DNA of 64,000 nucleotides from Nonlabens agnitus (GTDB taxonomy: Bacteria > Bacteroidota > Bacteroidia > Flavobacteriales > Flavobacteriaceae): assembly GCF_002994045.1 (NCBI RefSeq), contig NZ_MQUC01000003.1, positions 2,704,501-2,768,500 on the forward strand. The letters are read 5' to 3'. The translations under genes and the position numbers were made by a program. The notes beneath the pieces were generated by a model that ran no database searches, was not told where the DNA came from, and was given only the letters and a program-made list of their open reading frames with translations. Positions 8,720 to 16,935 of this stretch are shown here, piece after piece. The stretch's first letter is position 1. Each line of letters begins with the position of its first letter.

Positions 8720-9127
8720 TTAGTTATCTTCTTGTTCTTGCGCTTGAATCACACTGGATGATTTTGATTTGCGCACTTCTATAATTTTATCAATGACCAG
8801 CATTTGATCCCAGCCTTCGCCGGTTTCTGCCTTTAGTGGATTCGGAACTAGTTCGCCAGTCACAACTACTTGTACCATATCGTATGGTGTTCTTTGAAAC
8901 TCTTTGGCCTTGCTGGCCAGCTCTGTTGCCTTTTCGTCAATTTTCACCGCATAAATATCGTCGCTGGTGGAAAGTACCGCCGCATCTGCTAGATAAATGA
9001 AATCGCCTTTGTACCGTGGCTCATCATAGGTAAGCACGTTTTCCTCTGTACTTTTTGGTTCAGATTCATTCTTGCAACCTACCAGTAGACCGATGCATAA
9101 GAAGAGTGAAAGGAGAAGGCTTCTCAT
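8720..9127 (-). CDS. Small lipoprotein in the SUF locus
   Basis: A 135-residue lipoprotein: signal MRSLLLSLFLCIGLLVGC with lipid-anchored Cys18, a charged linker, then one compact mainly-beta domain (VQVVVTGELVPNP, MLVIDKIIEVRKS) and a polar tail. The domain resembles a small OB-like barrel such as the NlpE C-terminal domain, but this is only an impression. It shares one base with the stop of the MBL-fold gene upstream and lies 5 bp before sufC. The tight spacing implies co-expression with Fe-S assembly, but nothing in the sequence explains the link. Confidence 0.7.
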   Translation of the reverse strand: MRSLLLSLFLCIGLLVGCKNESEPKSTEENVLTYDEPRYKGDFIYLADAAVLSTSDDIYAVKIDEKATELASKAKEFQRTPYDMVQVVVTGELVPNPLKAETGEGWDQMLVIDKIIEVRKSKSSSVIQAQEQEDN

Positions 9128-10023
9128 TACTTAAGCGGTGTTTTGGCGACTGTATTTTTGAAGTCATCTAGGTCATGTTGTATAATGACTGTTGCGTTTT
9201 TCGCTTTCGCGAAAGCTTCAAACTCTTCAATACTTTGCTTACTCTCTGGAATGTCATAGTTAAATTGTGGAACGACAGCATCCTCACGGTTTTGCTCAAA
9301 GTGGTACGTGTCACCGGATAATAGGGTCGGACCAGATTCCTTTAAGCTAAGGAATAGCGCTTGGTGTCCTGCGGTGTGACCTGGAAAGGATTTAACCACC
9401 ACACTACCGTCGTTGAAGATATCAAAGTCTCCATTAAGCACTTGCGTGTTTTTCAACTCGCTAAATGAATCTGGAGCATAAAACGGATTGCCTTTGATGG
9501 CGTCGCTATTGATAAAATCCAGCTCAGTTTGTTGTACTAACCATTTTGCATTTGGGAAATTGTTTGCAGCACCAGTGTGATCAAAGTGTACGTGTGAAAA
9601 CGCAATCATGTCAATATCTGCTGGAGTTAATCCTACCGACTTTAATTGATCAACAATTTTCTCACTGCGTGAAATGGTAAACGCGTCACCTTCTGGAGTG
9701 ACATCGCCTTGACCTACAAGTCCTTCTGGAAGACCTGTGTCCCATAATAAAGTTCCTTCTGGGTGCTGTATGATATAAAACGGTGCCGCTAGTTGGATGG
9801 ATTCTCCTTCATAACGATCACCTTCAGAGAACATGACTTTTTGTTTTGCCAAAACACTACCACCATCAAAAATGTGGAGTTTTACCTCTGGTAGATTGGC
9901 AAGGCTATCTTGCTGGGCTGCCTCAGCCTCTGCATTTGTCATTCCTTCTTCAAAACCTTTTTTGAAGTCGTTACATGAAGTAAGCAACAACACTGTTGCA
10001 ATAATGTAAATTATGTTTTTCAT
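9127..10023 (-). CDS. MBL-fold metallo-hydrolase lipoprotein (AHL-lactonase-like)
   Basis: A 298-residue lipoprotein (lipobox LLTSC, Cys17) with a metallo-beta-lactamase fold. The metal motif is SHVHFDHTG (His144, His146, Asp148, His149), followed by the later ligands in FPGHTAGHQ, LSGDTYHF and IIQHD. The segments LHIFDGGSV and TLLWDTGLPEG are typical of the N-acyl-homoserine-lactonase-like subgroup. The real substrate is open, because many members of this subgroup act on other lactones or esters. It sits between sufB and sufC. The 15-bp palindrome copy near the C-terminus is translated as AFAKAK (residues 270-275). Confidence 0.85.
   Translation of the reverse strand: MKNIIYIIATVLLLTSCNDFKKGFEEGMTNAEAEAAQQDSLANLPEVKLHIFDGGSVLAKQKVMFSEGDRYEGESIQLAAPFYIIQHPEGTLLWDTGLPEGLVGQGDVTPEGDAFTISRSEKIVDQLKSVGLTPADIDMIAFSHVHFDHTGAANNFPNAKWLVQQTELDFINSDAIKGNPFYAPDSFSELKNTQVLNGDFDIFNDGSVVVKSFPGHTAGHQALFLSLKESGPTLLSGDTYHFEQNREDAVVPQFNYDIPESKQSIEEFEAFAKAKNATVIIQHDLDDFKNTVAKTPLK
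9202..9216. repeat. Palindrome copy inside the MBL-fold gene
   Basis: CGCTTTCGCGAAAGC followed by T, so 15 of 16 bases match. Translated as A-F-A-K-A. Confidence 0.9.
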
Positions 10024-10067
10024 TGTTTTTGGTTTTTTTTGATTGATTTTGAAATAATTGGAATCTT

Positions 10068-11516
10068 CTATCCTACAGATCCTTCTAGGCTTATTTCTAG
10101 TAGTTTTTGTGCTTCTACGGCAAACTCCATTGGTAGCTTGTTCAATACTTCTTTGGAAAAGCCATTGACGATAAGTGCAATTGCTTTTTCAGTATCGATA
10201 CCACGCTGATTGCAGTAGAAAATCTGGTCTTCACCTATTTTACTGGTCGTTGCCTCGTGTTCGACTTTGGCACTGTTGTTTTTAGTCTCGATATACGGAA
10301 ACGTGTGTGCACCACACTCGTTACCCATCAACAAACTATCACATTGTGAAAAGTTACGGGCATTACTGGCTCTTGAGTTGATTTGTACTAGGCCACGATA
10401 AGAGTTTTGCGATTTACCGGCACTGATACCTTTTGAGATAATCGTAGACTTGGTGTTTTTACCAATGTGCGTCATCTTGGTTCCCGTATCTGCCTGCTGG
10501 AAGTTGTTGGTTACCGCGATAGAGTAGAATTCCCCAACGCTGTTGTCACCTTTCAAAATACAACTAGGATATTTCCATGTGATGGCACTACCAGTTTCTA
10601 CTTGTGTCCAAGAGATCTTAGCGTTTTTCTCGCAAATACCACGTTTGGTTACAAAATTGTAGACGCCACCTTTTCCTTCTTTGTTTCCTGGATACCAGTT
10701 TTGTACGGTAGAATACTTGATTTCTGCATCATCAAGGGCAATCAATTCCACACAAGCCGCATGCAATTGGTTTTCATCACGTGATGGTGCAGTACAACCT
10801 TCTAGGTAACTCACATAACTACCTTCATCTGCCACTACAAGGGTTCTTTCAAATTGTCCTGTTCCCGCTTGATTGATACGGAAGTAGGTGCTCAATTCCA
10901 TAGGACAACGTACGCCTTTAGGAATGTAACAGAAAGAACCATCAGAGAATACGGCTGCATTCAAGGACGCATAGTAATTATCTTTTTGCGGGATCACGGT
11001 TCCCAAGTATTTCTTTACCAATTCTGGATGCTCTTGAATAGCTTCAGAAATGGAGCAGAAGATAATGCCTTTCTCGGCGAGTGTTTTCTTGAATGTCGTT
11101 GCTACAGAAACCGAGTCCATCACGATATCTACCGCTACACCAGCAAGCATTTTTTGCTCATCAATGGAAATACCCAATCTTTTAAAAGTGTCCAGCAATT
11201 CTGGATCAACCTCGTCAAGACTTTCATATTTCGGTTTCTTACTAGGTGCAGAATAGTATGAAATGGCTTGTAAGTCTGGTTTTTCATAAGTCACGTTTGC
11301 CCATTCTGGCTCATGCATGCTTACAAAGTGACGATATGCCTCAAGTCTCCATTCTGTCATCCATTGCGGCTCATTTTTCTTAGCGCTTATCATGCGCACC
11401 ACATCTTCACTTAAGCCTACGGGAATGGTGTCAGATTCAATATCTGTATAGAATCCATACTCGTACTCCTTAGTCTCGAGTTCTTTTTGTAATTCTTCCT
11501 CAGTATATTTTGCCAT
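10068..11516 (-). CDS. sufB: SufB, Fe-S scaffold subunit
   Basis: A 482-residue main subunit of the SufBCD scaffold on which [Fe-S] clusters are built. Typical segments are [51 protein letters not shown] and the C-terminal [12 protein letters not shown], whose cysteine corresponds to the catalytic residue at the SufD interface. The length matches SufB rather than SufD. It follows the HesB/SufA-like gene after a 114-bp gap that contains one exact palindrome, and is followed 44 bp later by the MBL-fold lipoprotein. Confidence 0.98.
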   Translation of the reverse strand: MAKYTEEELQKELETKEYEYGFYTDIESDTIPVGLSEDVVRMISAKKNEPQWMTEWRLEAYRHFVSMHEPEWANVTYEKPDLQAISYYSAPSKKPKYESLDEVDPELLDTFKRLGISIDEQKMLAGVAVDIVMDSVSVATTFKKTLAEKGIIFCSISEAIQEHPELVKKYLGTVIPQKDNYYASLNAAVFSDGSFCYIPKGVRCPMELSTYFRINQAGTGQFERTLVVADEGSYVSYLEGCTAPSRDENQLHAACVELIALDDAEIKYSTVQNWYPGNKEGKGGVYNFVTKRGICEKNAKISWTQVETGSAITWKYPSCILKGDNSVGEFYSIAVTNNFQQADTGTKMTHIGKNTKSTIISKGISAGKSQNSYRGLVQINSRASNARNFSQCDSLLMGNECGAHTFPYIETKNNSAKVEHEATTSKIGEDQIFYCNQRGIDTEKAIALIVNGFSKEVLNKLPMEFAVEAQKLLEISLEGSVG

Positions 11517-11594
11517 AATCTGTTGCTTATTTTAAGTCCAAAACTAGGACCTAGGTGCTATTCATTGTTTTACCTGATAGCTTAAGGCGTGTTT

Positions 11595-11610
11595 CGCTTT
11601 CGCGAAAGCG
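11595..11610. repeat. 16-bp palindrome between the HesB-like gene and sufB
   Basis: Exact copy with flanking TTT and AAC, 20 bp past the stop of the HesB-like gene. Confidence 0.95.
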
Positions 11611-11630
11611 AACTCATTCTACTTCTATTG

Positions 11631-11960
11631 TTATAGAGAAAAGCTTTCTCCACATCCACAGGTGCGTTGCGCATTGGGATTATTGAAAACAAAACCCTTA
11701 CCGTTCAAACCACCACTAAATTCTAGGGTCGTTCCTACTAGATACAGAAAGCTGCGCTTGTCAACAACGATGCGTACCTGGTTATCTTCAAATACTTTGT
11801 CAGTCTCAACGGTATTTTTATCAAAGGTCAAATCATAGGACAGACCGCTGCAACCGCCACTCTTGACGCCCACACGAACAAAATCCTTGTCGATGGAGTA
11901 ACCTTCCTCACTCATGAGCGAGGTTAGTTTATTTTTTGCTGTTTCAGAAACATTAATCAT
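11631..11960 (-). CDS. HesB/IscA/SufA-type Fe-S carrier
   Basis: A 109-residue A-type carrier protein that takes Fe-S clusters from the SUF scaffold to client proteins. The three ligand cysteines are visible: Cys37 in GGCSGLSYDL and Cys101 and Cys103 in the C-terminal CGCGESFSL. Length and motif spacing are normal. It is the first gene of the SUF locus in transcription order, and a -7 element lies 27 bp upstream. No IscR-type regulator is present in the window. Confidence 0.95.
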   Translation of the reverse strand: MINVSETAKNKLTSLMSEEGYSIDKDFVRVGVKSGGCSGLSYDLTFDKNTVETDKVFEDNQVRIVVDKRSFLYLVGTTLEFSGGLNGKGFVFNNPNAQRTCGCGESFSL

Positions 11961-11987
11961 AGTACTAATTGATTAAATAAATGTGTA

Positions 11988-11995
11988 CAAAGATA
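11988..11995 (-). promoter_or_regulatory. -7 element TATCTTTG of the SUF locus
   Basis: Minus-strand TAnnTTTG match 27 bp before the HesB-like start. It is the only consensus box before the first gene of the cluster. Confidence 0.5.
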
Positions 11996-12111
11996 CGATA
12001 CAAACAGCGGTAAACGCTAGGATGCAATGATAATCTCATATGGTAGTATGTGCAAAGACTATGCCTATGAACGCACTTGTCAGATCGTTAGTCCATCCCG
12101 AATCATAATTG

Positions 12112-12119
12112 TAATTTTG
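12112..12119 (+). promoter_or_regulatory. -7 element TAATTTTG of thiL
   Basis: A TAnnTTTG match with only four bases before the thiL ATG. Transcription would start at or beside the start codon, implying a leaderless mRNA. Confidence 0.5.
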
Positions 12120-12123
12120 TAGC

Positions 12124-13167
12124 ATGATTGAAGATAAAAATCCCTTAAGAACACCGATTGAGCAACTGGGCGAATTCGGTTTGATAGACCATATTACTAA
12201 AAACTTTGCGACCCAAAATGCGGGAACCGTAAGAGCCATAGGCGACGATGCGGCCGTCATCAAGCACGATAAGCACACGGTTGTCACAACAGATATGCTT
12301 GTGGAAGGCATCCACTTTGATTTAAGTTATGTGCCTCTCAAGCATTTGGGTTATAAAGCAGTGATGGTCAATTTGTCAGATGTCTATGCCATGAATGCCA
12401 TCGCGACACAAGTGACGGTTTCCATTGCCATTTCCAACCGTTTTCCTGTAGAAGCGGTAGAAGAATTGTACGATGGTATCGCACTGGCTTGTCAAAATTA
12501 TGGTGTCGACCTTATAGGTGGTGATACTACGGCCAGCAATAGTGGTTTGATCATTTCAGTAACTGCGCTGGGAGAACAGGAACCAGACAAGATTGTGTAT
12601 AGATCTGGTGCTAAAGATGGTGATTTGCTGGTAGTTTCTGGCGATGTAGGTGCGGCTTACATGGGATTGCAAATCCTTGAGCGCGAGAAAGCTGTGTTTA
12701 AAGCTAACCCAAATAACCAGCCAGATATCGAGGCGTACAGTTATTTGATTGAGCGTCAACTCAAGCCTGAGGCTAGAAAGGATATTCCTAAACTATTAGA
12801 AGAGCTGGACGTATTACCTACCAGCATGATTGATGTAAGTGATGGCTTAAGCTCTGAAATGATTCATTTGTGCAAGCAATCTAGTGTTGGGATGAAAATC
12901 TATGAGGATAAAATCCCGCTGGACCCAACAGTCATTAGTTCTTGTGAAGAATTCAATCTGGATAGTACAACCGTGGCTTTGAGTGGTGGCGAGGATTATG
13001 AGCTATTGTTTACTGTGAAGCAGGAAGATTTCCCTAAGATTAAAGCAAATCCTAACCTATCCATCATAGGGCACGTTTTACCTCAAAGTGATGGTATACA
13101 CCTGGTCACGCGAGGCGGCGAGCAGGTTGCCATTAAGGCAATGGGATGGAACAGTTTTGAAAGCTAG
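12124..13167 (+). CDS. thiL: Thiamine-monophosphate kinase
   Basis: A 347-residue ThiL of the AIR-synthase-like kinase fold, which phosphorylates thiamine monophosphate to the active diphosphate in the cytosol. Diagnostic segments are the N-terminal AIGDDAAVI and DMLVEGIHFDL, then VNLSDVYAMNA, GLIGGDTT-like LIGGDTTAS, and late MIDVSDGLSSEM and LSGGEDYELLFTV. The start ATG follows a -7 element by four bases. Its 3' end overlaps the opposite-strand zinc-ribbon gene by 4 bp. It fits with the TPP-riboswitch receptor at 29 kb as another thiamine-related gene here. Confidence 0.97.
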   Translation: MIEDKNPLRTPIEQLGEFGLIDHITKNFATQNAGTVRAIGDDAAVIKHDKHTVVTTDMLVEGIHFDLSYVPLKHLGYKAVMVNLSDVYAMNAIATQVTVSIAISNRFPVEAVEELYDGIALACQNYGVDLIGGDTTASNSGLIISVTALGEQEPDKIVYRSGAKDGDLLVVSGDVGAAYMGLQILEREKAVFKANPNNQPDIEAYSYLIERQLKPEARKDIPKLLEELDVLPTSMIDVSDGLSSEMIHLCKQSSVGMKIYEDKIPLDPTVISSCEEFNLDSTTVALSGGEDYELLFTVKQEDFPKIKANPNLSIIGHVLPQSDGIHLVTRGGEQVAIKAMGWNSFES

Positions 13168-13412
13168 GCCGCTTTTGCCTTTTGAATAACTCTGGCTGGG
13201 CGACCGGCTTTTTTACGAGCCAGCTGTGCTAGTGACTTGTTGATACGCTCATAAATGTCATTAAGCGGTACGGTCTCACCATAGATATTGTTAGTAACTT
13301 GCTTGTTGCACTTGGTGCAACACCATTCATTGACGCGATCATTGACCACGTGAGAAATTTCCATTTGATGCCCAGAAATGAAGCAGACCAGACGCTTAAA
13401 GGGGTTTTGCAT
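13164..13412 (-). CDS. Small zinc-ribbon-like basic protein
   Basis: An 82-residue protein of no named function. It carries a likely metal site formed by Cys10, His15 and the cluster WCCTKC (Cys31, Cys32, Cys35), then a basic tail with AGRPARV, whose GRP core resembles an AT-hook. No signal peptide is seen. Similar short Cys-Cys proteins are sometimes listed as prophage DUF1660 proteins, but no phage genes surround this one. Its stop overlaps thiL by 4 bp on the opposite strand. That it is a real gene rests on motif content and its own clear start. Confidence 0.65.
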   Translation of the reverse strand: MQNPFKRLVCFISGHQMEISHVVNDRVNEWCCTKCNKQVTNNIYGETVPLNDIYERINKSLAQLARKKAGRPARVIQKAKAA

Positions 13413-13490
13413 GTGTCGTTTTTTGGAGTTGGAGGTAATTCTGATTTAAAAGGATTGTTAAATCTAGAGAAAGTTATTCACAAATTACGT

Positions 13491-14261
13491 TTAACGAACT
13501 GTTTTTTCGACTAACTGCAATTTTATTATTTCATTGGGATGCGTGACTAAACTCATATGTCCTGATTCCAGCTCGTAGTTAATAGCCTTTAATTTTTCTA
13601 TTTCCACTTCAATAGTAGCTGGTGGTATGATCTCATCACGTGAACCGTATATGTACTGAAGTGGGATGGAAGTGTCTTCGAGAACTGGTAAAAACGATGG
13701 TCTATCTCTCATGGCAATGAGAGCATTACTAATGCTGGCCATGGAAATACGAGCGGCTTGTTGTTTCATGGATTCTATTTCTGCCTTATAGTTTTCCCTT
13801 TCGGTCGTGGTGAAAAGATTGGAAATGGCCATTTTAGTAAATGCTTGTGGATATTTCTGGATCAATGTTAAAGATCTGTCGCGCTGCTCCACGCGACTGG
13901 TAGAATCATTTGTAGCGCAACTGTTGATTAATGTGAGTGACAGAAGCTTTGAAGGGTACGCTTTCGCGAAAGCGCACCCCACATAGCCGCCCATGCTATG
14001 ACCCACAAAGTGAATTTCGTCAACAGCATATTGCAACAATACCTGATGGATCTCTTGAGCCAGGTCATCTAGCGTGTACTTCTTCTCACAAGAATTGTCG
14101 CCATGACCCGGCAACTCCAACAGTAGTATTTGATACGACTCTTTGTAGTGCTCGACCATCCTGCTCCATTGATCGCTGCTCCCTAAAAAGCCGTGAAGGA
14201 ATAGGATGGTAGGACCTGTTTTAGGCAGGCATTGAAGTGTAAGAAGTCTGTCATGCGTCAT
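13491..14261 (-). CDS. Alpha/beta-hydrolase
   Basis: A 256-residue cytosolic alpha/beta-hydrolase. It has oxyanion segment LFLHGFLGSSDQW, nucleophile Ser88 in GHSMGG, an acid in YGSRDEIIPP and the catalytic His in LESGHMSL. The MenH-like arrangement is suggestive, but no menaquinone genes are nearby, so the substrate is unknown. A palindrome copy just after the nucleophile elbow is translated as AFAKA (residues 96-100) within the following helix. A perfect -7 element ends four bases before the ATG, implying a leaderless mRNA. Confidence 0.88.
   Translation of the reverse strand: MTHDRLLTLQCLPKTGPTILFLHGFLGSSDQWSRMVEHYKESYQILLLELPGHGDNSCEKKYTLDDLAQEIHQVLLQYAVDEIHFVGHSMGGYVGCAFAKAYPSKLLSLTLINSCATNDSTSRVEQRDRSLTLIQKYPQAFTKMAISNLFTTTERENYKAEIESMKQQAARISMASISNALIAMRDRPSFLPVLEDTSIPLQYIYGSRDEIIPPATIEVEIEKLKAINYELESGHMSLVTHPNEIIKLQLVEKTVR
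13959..13974. repeat. 16-bp palindrome inside the alpha/beta-hydrolase gene
   Basis: Exact copy, read as A-F-A-K-A in the helix after the nucleophile. Confidence 0.95.
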
Positions 14262-14265
14262 AGGG

Positions 14266-14273
14266 CAAAGATA
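14266..14273 (-). promoter_or_regulatory. -7 element TATCTTTG of the hydrolase
   Basis: TAnnTTTG match on the minus strand with a four-base gap to the ATG at 14261. Confidence 0.55.
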
Positions 14274-14382
14274 ATCTGGATTGAGATGGACATGGGATAT
14301 AACGCTAAACTTAGCTTTGAGCGACTTAGGCTTCTCTCGCTATTGCCGTTCATCTTTTAAGGTGGGCAATTTTAATAATCCT

Positions 14383-14390
14383 TAGATTTG
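14383..14390 (+). promoter_or_regulatory. -7 element TAGATTTG of EEP gene 1
   Basis: Plus-strand TAnnTTTG match 17 bp before the TTG start at 14408. It limits the start to a codon downstream of about 14395. Confidence 0.5.
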
Positions 14391-14407
14391 AACATAAATC
14401 GGTTTTT

Positions 14408-15391
14408 TTGAGCATTCCATCACAAGCATTTGAGCAATATACTGTAGGGTTTTACAACTTAGAAAACTTCTTTGATTTTCAGAATGACCAACATATCCTC
14501 GATGACGACTTCACCACACTAGGTCGTAATGAATGGAATGAAAATAGGTACAACAAGAAGCTCCAAAAAATAAGTGATGCCATAAGCCAGATAGGTGCTG
14601 ATTATACCGGTAACCTTCCAGCGGTCCTGGGCGTTGCCGAGGTAGAGAATAAAAAAGTCCTGAACGACTTGATCCAACAACCCAAGCTACGTAATCATAA
14701 ATACAGCTACGTGCATTTCAATAGTCCGGATGAACGCGGTATTGATGTGGCCCTACTATATAGGACCGATGTTTTTGAAGTCCTGGAATCACGACCTATC
14801 ACTTTGTTGATTGAAGATGATATGGGAATAAGGGACACCACTAGGGATATTCTGTATGTGAAAGGCAAGCTTGCAGGCACCACGCTACATATCTATGTGA
14901 ATCACTGGCCGTCCAGGCGTGATGGTTCTGGAACGACAGAGTACAAAAGGGCACTTGCTGCCCAACAGCTCATGCAACACATAGACCAGATAGACGATGC
15001 AGGAAACCGTAGGCAACGACTGGAAAAGGACAATACTTTTATCATCATCATGGGTGACTTTAATGACGATCCTGAAAACGACAGTATTTCCAAAGGTATT
15101 TTACCGCATGGTTTTGACAATATAACAGCACCTCTCAAGAACTTTCATCGTGGGTCGCTCAACCATAAGTTCAAATGGAATCTTTTTGACCAGATCATGG
15201 TAAGTGAGAACCTCCACAATGATATACCTGGCGATTTGTTTGTCCATAAGGCAGATATTTTTGACGACATTATGTTGCGCCAGTGGAAAGGAAAATACCG
15301 CGGGCAGCCAGCACGCACTTTTGCTGGTGGTAGGTATGCTGGTGGATATAGTGATCACTTTCCTGTGTACACCGTGTTGAGACGTAATTGA
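14408..15391 (+). CDS. Endonuclease/exonuclease/phosphatase (EEP) family protein 1
   Basis: A 327-residue member of the DNase I-like EEP fold, which cuts phosphodiester bonds with Mg2+. Active-site motifs in order are FYNLENFFD, GVAEVENK, VNHWPSRRDGSG, GDFNDDPEN and YSDHFPVY. It is clearly related to the EEP protein at 19938. No ATG is available: the first usable start is TTG at 14408, just after a T7 run. One more T would join this frame to upstream codons NINRFF, so either the start is TTG or the 5' end is frameshifted. No signal peptide is seen in the present form, unlike its paralog. Confidence 0.85.
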   Translation: MSIPSQAFEQYTVGFYNLENFFDFQNDQHILDDDFTTLGRNEWNENRYNKKLQKISDAISQIGADYTGNLPAVLGVAEVENKKVLNDLIQQPKLRNHKYSYVHFNSPDERGIDVALLYRTDVFEVLESRPITLLIEDDMGIRDTTRDILYVKGKLAGTTLHIYVNHWPSRRDGSGTTEYKRALAAQQLMQHIDQIDDAGNRRQRLEKDNTFIIIMGDFNDDPENDSISKGILPHGFDNITAPLKNFHRGSLNHKFKWNLFDQIMVSENLHNDIPGDLFVHKADIFDDIMLRQWKGKYRGQPARTFAGGRYAGGYSDHFPVYTVLRRN

Positions 15392-15402
15392 TTACATAAA
15401 AA

Positions 15403-15427
15403 AACCACTGCCATCAAAGCAGTGGTT
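15403..15427 (-). terminator. Terminator between EEP gene 1 and the DUF5689 gene
   Basis: Arms AACCACTGC / GCAGTGGTT around a 7-nt loop. The minus strand continues with seven Ts, so it ends the DUF5689 transcript; it can also serve the convergent EEP gene. Confidence 0.8.
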
Positions 15428-15441
15428 CTTTGTATTTGTTA

Positions 15442-15477
15442 CGCTTTCCTGACTGCCGTCAGGCAGGCGCGAAAGCG
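15442..15477. repeat. Expanded palindrome (36 bp), covarying variant
   Basis: CGCTTTC…GCGAAAGCG enclosing the stem CCTGAC-TGCC-GTCAGG. Compared with other expanded copies, both members of one base pair are exchanged (T-A to A-T), so pairing is kept. It lies between convergent genes. Confidence 0.9.
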
Positions 15478-15491
15478 TAATCCATCAAGTC

Positions 15492-16901
15492 TTAGTTGCT
15501 GGTAATGGTAACATCATCTAATTGATAACCACCGTTTGCCGTACCGCCATCAACATCGTTGCCCGTGTACTTAAATGCAATCGCACCGGTACCGTCAACA
15601 CAGTCAAGAGAAATATTTCCTGAAGAAACAAAGTTTCTAAAAAACTCGCTGTTGGGAACTACAGTGGCGTCTGCCAATGCGCTCCATGTCGCGGTTTCAA
15701 CACCTGCAGGTGTTCCATCCCAGTCATTGGAGAAAAGAACCTCTAGAGTCGAAGCATCTGCAAAATCATTTGAAGTAAAGAAGTTGAGTACCTCACCGGT
15801 TTGTGCATCAAAGTCTATTTGTGGAGTGATCAACCATGCGATAGAGCTCTCATCACCACTTCTAAATGTAGTAGCTCTTGTTGCAGGGCTGTTTCTATCG
15901 CCGTCAAAATAAGATTCCCATTCCACGGTACCAGCTTGTACATAATTGGTCCAGCCGGCTGGCATGGTGGCAGTATTATTCACACCACCATTAAAGTTTT
16001 CATTAATTAACGAATTAGCTCCAGGTCCATTAGCAGTGCCACAGGCAACCACGTCAAACTCACAACGAGTAGTTGGATCAAAATCAAAATTTGATGGAGC
16101 ATTTGCTTTCAATACAAAAAACTCATCTCTAAAATCTCTCAAGATAAGCCCATCGATGGAGCCACTACCTTCAGGAACTCTGATAGATTTAAAATCTGCA
16201 AAGGTTGAAGTTTGAAAAACTAAAGGTGTTGCAAAGAAGTCTTCGCAGGTTTGAATCAGACGGTCACCGTCAAAGGTGTCACCTCTTTCTGTCGCAAATG
16301 TCTTTCCTAATTCAGAATCTAAAAACTGAACATTAGAAACTCTTACCCATTGGTTTTCTAGTGATTCATTAACCTCGTTCAAAGTAACTTCCTTGGGAAC
16401 AATAGCCGCTGTTTCTTCATCGCGCAGGATGGTATTCAAAACTTCTGAAGCAAATATTCTTTCAAGATCCTCGCCTATACCTAGTGTGTACACACCATTT
16501 GATTCTCCTAAAGTCAAACCATCTAGTTTGATATACACTTTACGACCAAAGTTAAAACGGGTGAACAAAGGACTAAGATCTGCCTGAACGTTTACACCAA
16601 CGGTAGGATTTTCAGGAGCATTCTGGATCACTAATTCTTTGAAGTAATTACCACCTTCATCGCTAGAAACGACATAACCTTCAACAAAGCCGTCTGTTGC
16701 ATCAAATGTGATAGGCTCTGGATCTTGCCCACCAAAGGTGTTCTCGTACTGGTTAATAATTGTGGTGAGATTAGCGGTGCCGGCAGGAGCTTCTACCACA
16801 ACCTCATTCAAATCTGGTATTGCAAAATCATCATCTTCCACACAAGAAAAAGAGATCGCAACTACTGCTAGCAAAGCAAAGAGTTTGTTTAAATTTTTCA
16901 T
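15492..16901 (-). CDS. DUF5689 lipoprotein with C-terminal choice-of-anchor-type domain
   Basis: A 469-residue surface lipoprotein from ATG 16901 (lipobox ISFSC). ATG 16925 is an alternative that adds eight residues. Residues about 25-270 are DUF5689-like, with an OB-fold-type stretch (FVEGYVVSSDEGGNYFKELV, then VYIKLDGLTLG). After a linker, a second beta-sandwich begins at NENFNGG with MPAGWTNYV and WLITPQIDF, as in choice-of-anchor J domains. It starts shortly after the TonB receptor gene, so receptor and lipoprotein form an operon like a SusC/SusD pair. Ligand unknown; the adjacent EEP nucleases suggest a nucleotide or phosphoester. Confidence 0.85.
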   Translation of the reverse strand: MKNLNKLFALLAVVAISFSCVEDDDFAIPDLNEVVVEAPAGTANLTTIINQYENTFGGQDPEPITFDATDGFVEGYVVSSDEGGNYFKELVIQNAPENPTVGVNVQADLSPLFTRFNFGRKVYIKLDGLTLGESNGVYTLGIGEDLERIFASEVLNTILRDEETAAIVPKEVTLNEVNESLENQWVRVSNVQFLDSELGKTFATERGDTFDGDRLIQTCEDFFATPLVFQTSTFADFKSIRVPEGSGSIDGLILRDFRDEFFVLKANAPSNFDFDPTTRCEFDVVACGTANGPGANSLINENFNGGVNNTATMPAGWTNYVQAGTVEWESYFDGDRNSPATRATTFRSGDESSIAWLITPQIDFDAQTGEVLNFFTSNDFADASTLEVLFSNDWDGTPAGVETATWSALADATVVPNSEFFRNFVSSGNISLDCVDGTGAIAFKYTGNDVDGGTANGGYQLDDVTITSN

Positions 16902-16935
16902 TTCTCTGTTATTTATAAATTTCATTAAAGCTTTT

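Noticed and set aside
9127..10023. Quorum-quenching function for the MBL-fold lipoprotein
   Set aside because: The fold is AHL-lactonase-like, but there is no acyl-homoserine-lactone system or substrate evidence in the window, so only the fold is claimed.
10467..11261. Plus-strand frames opposite sufB
   Set aside because: They lie entirely within sufB on the other strand and show no domain or promoter.
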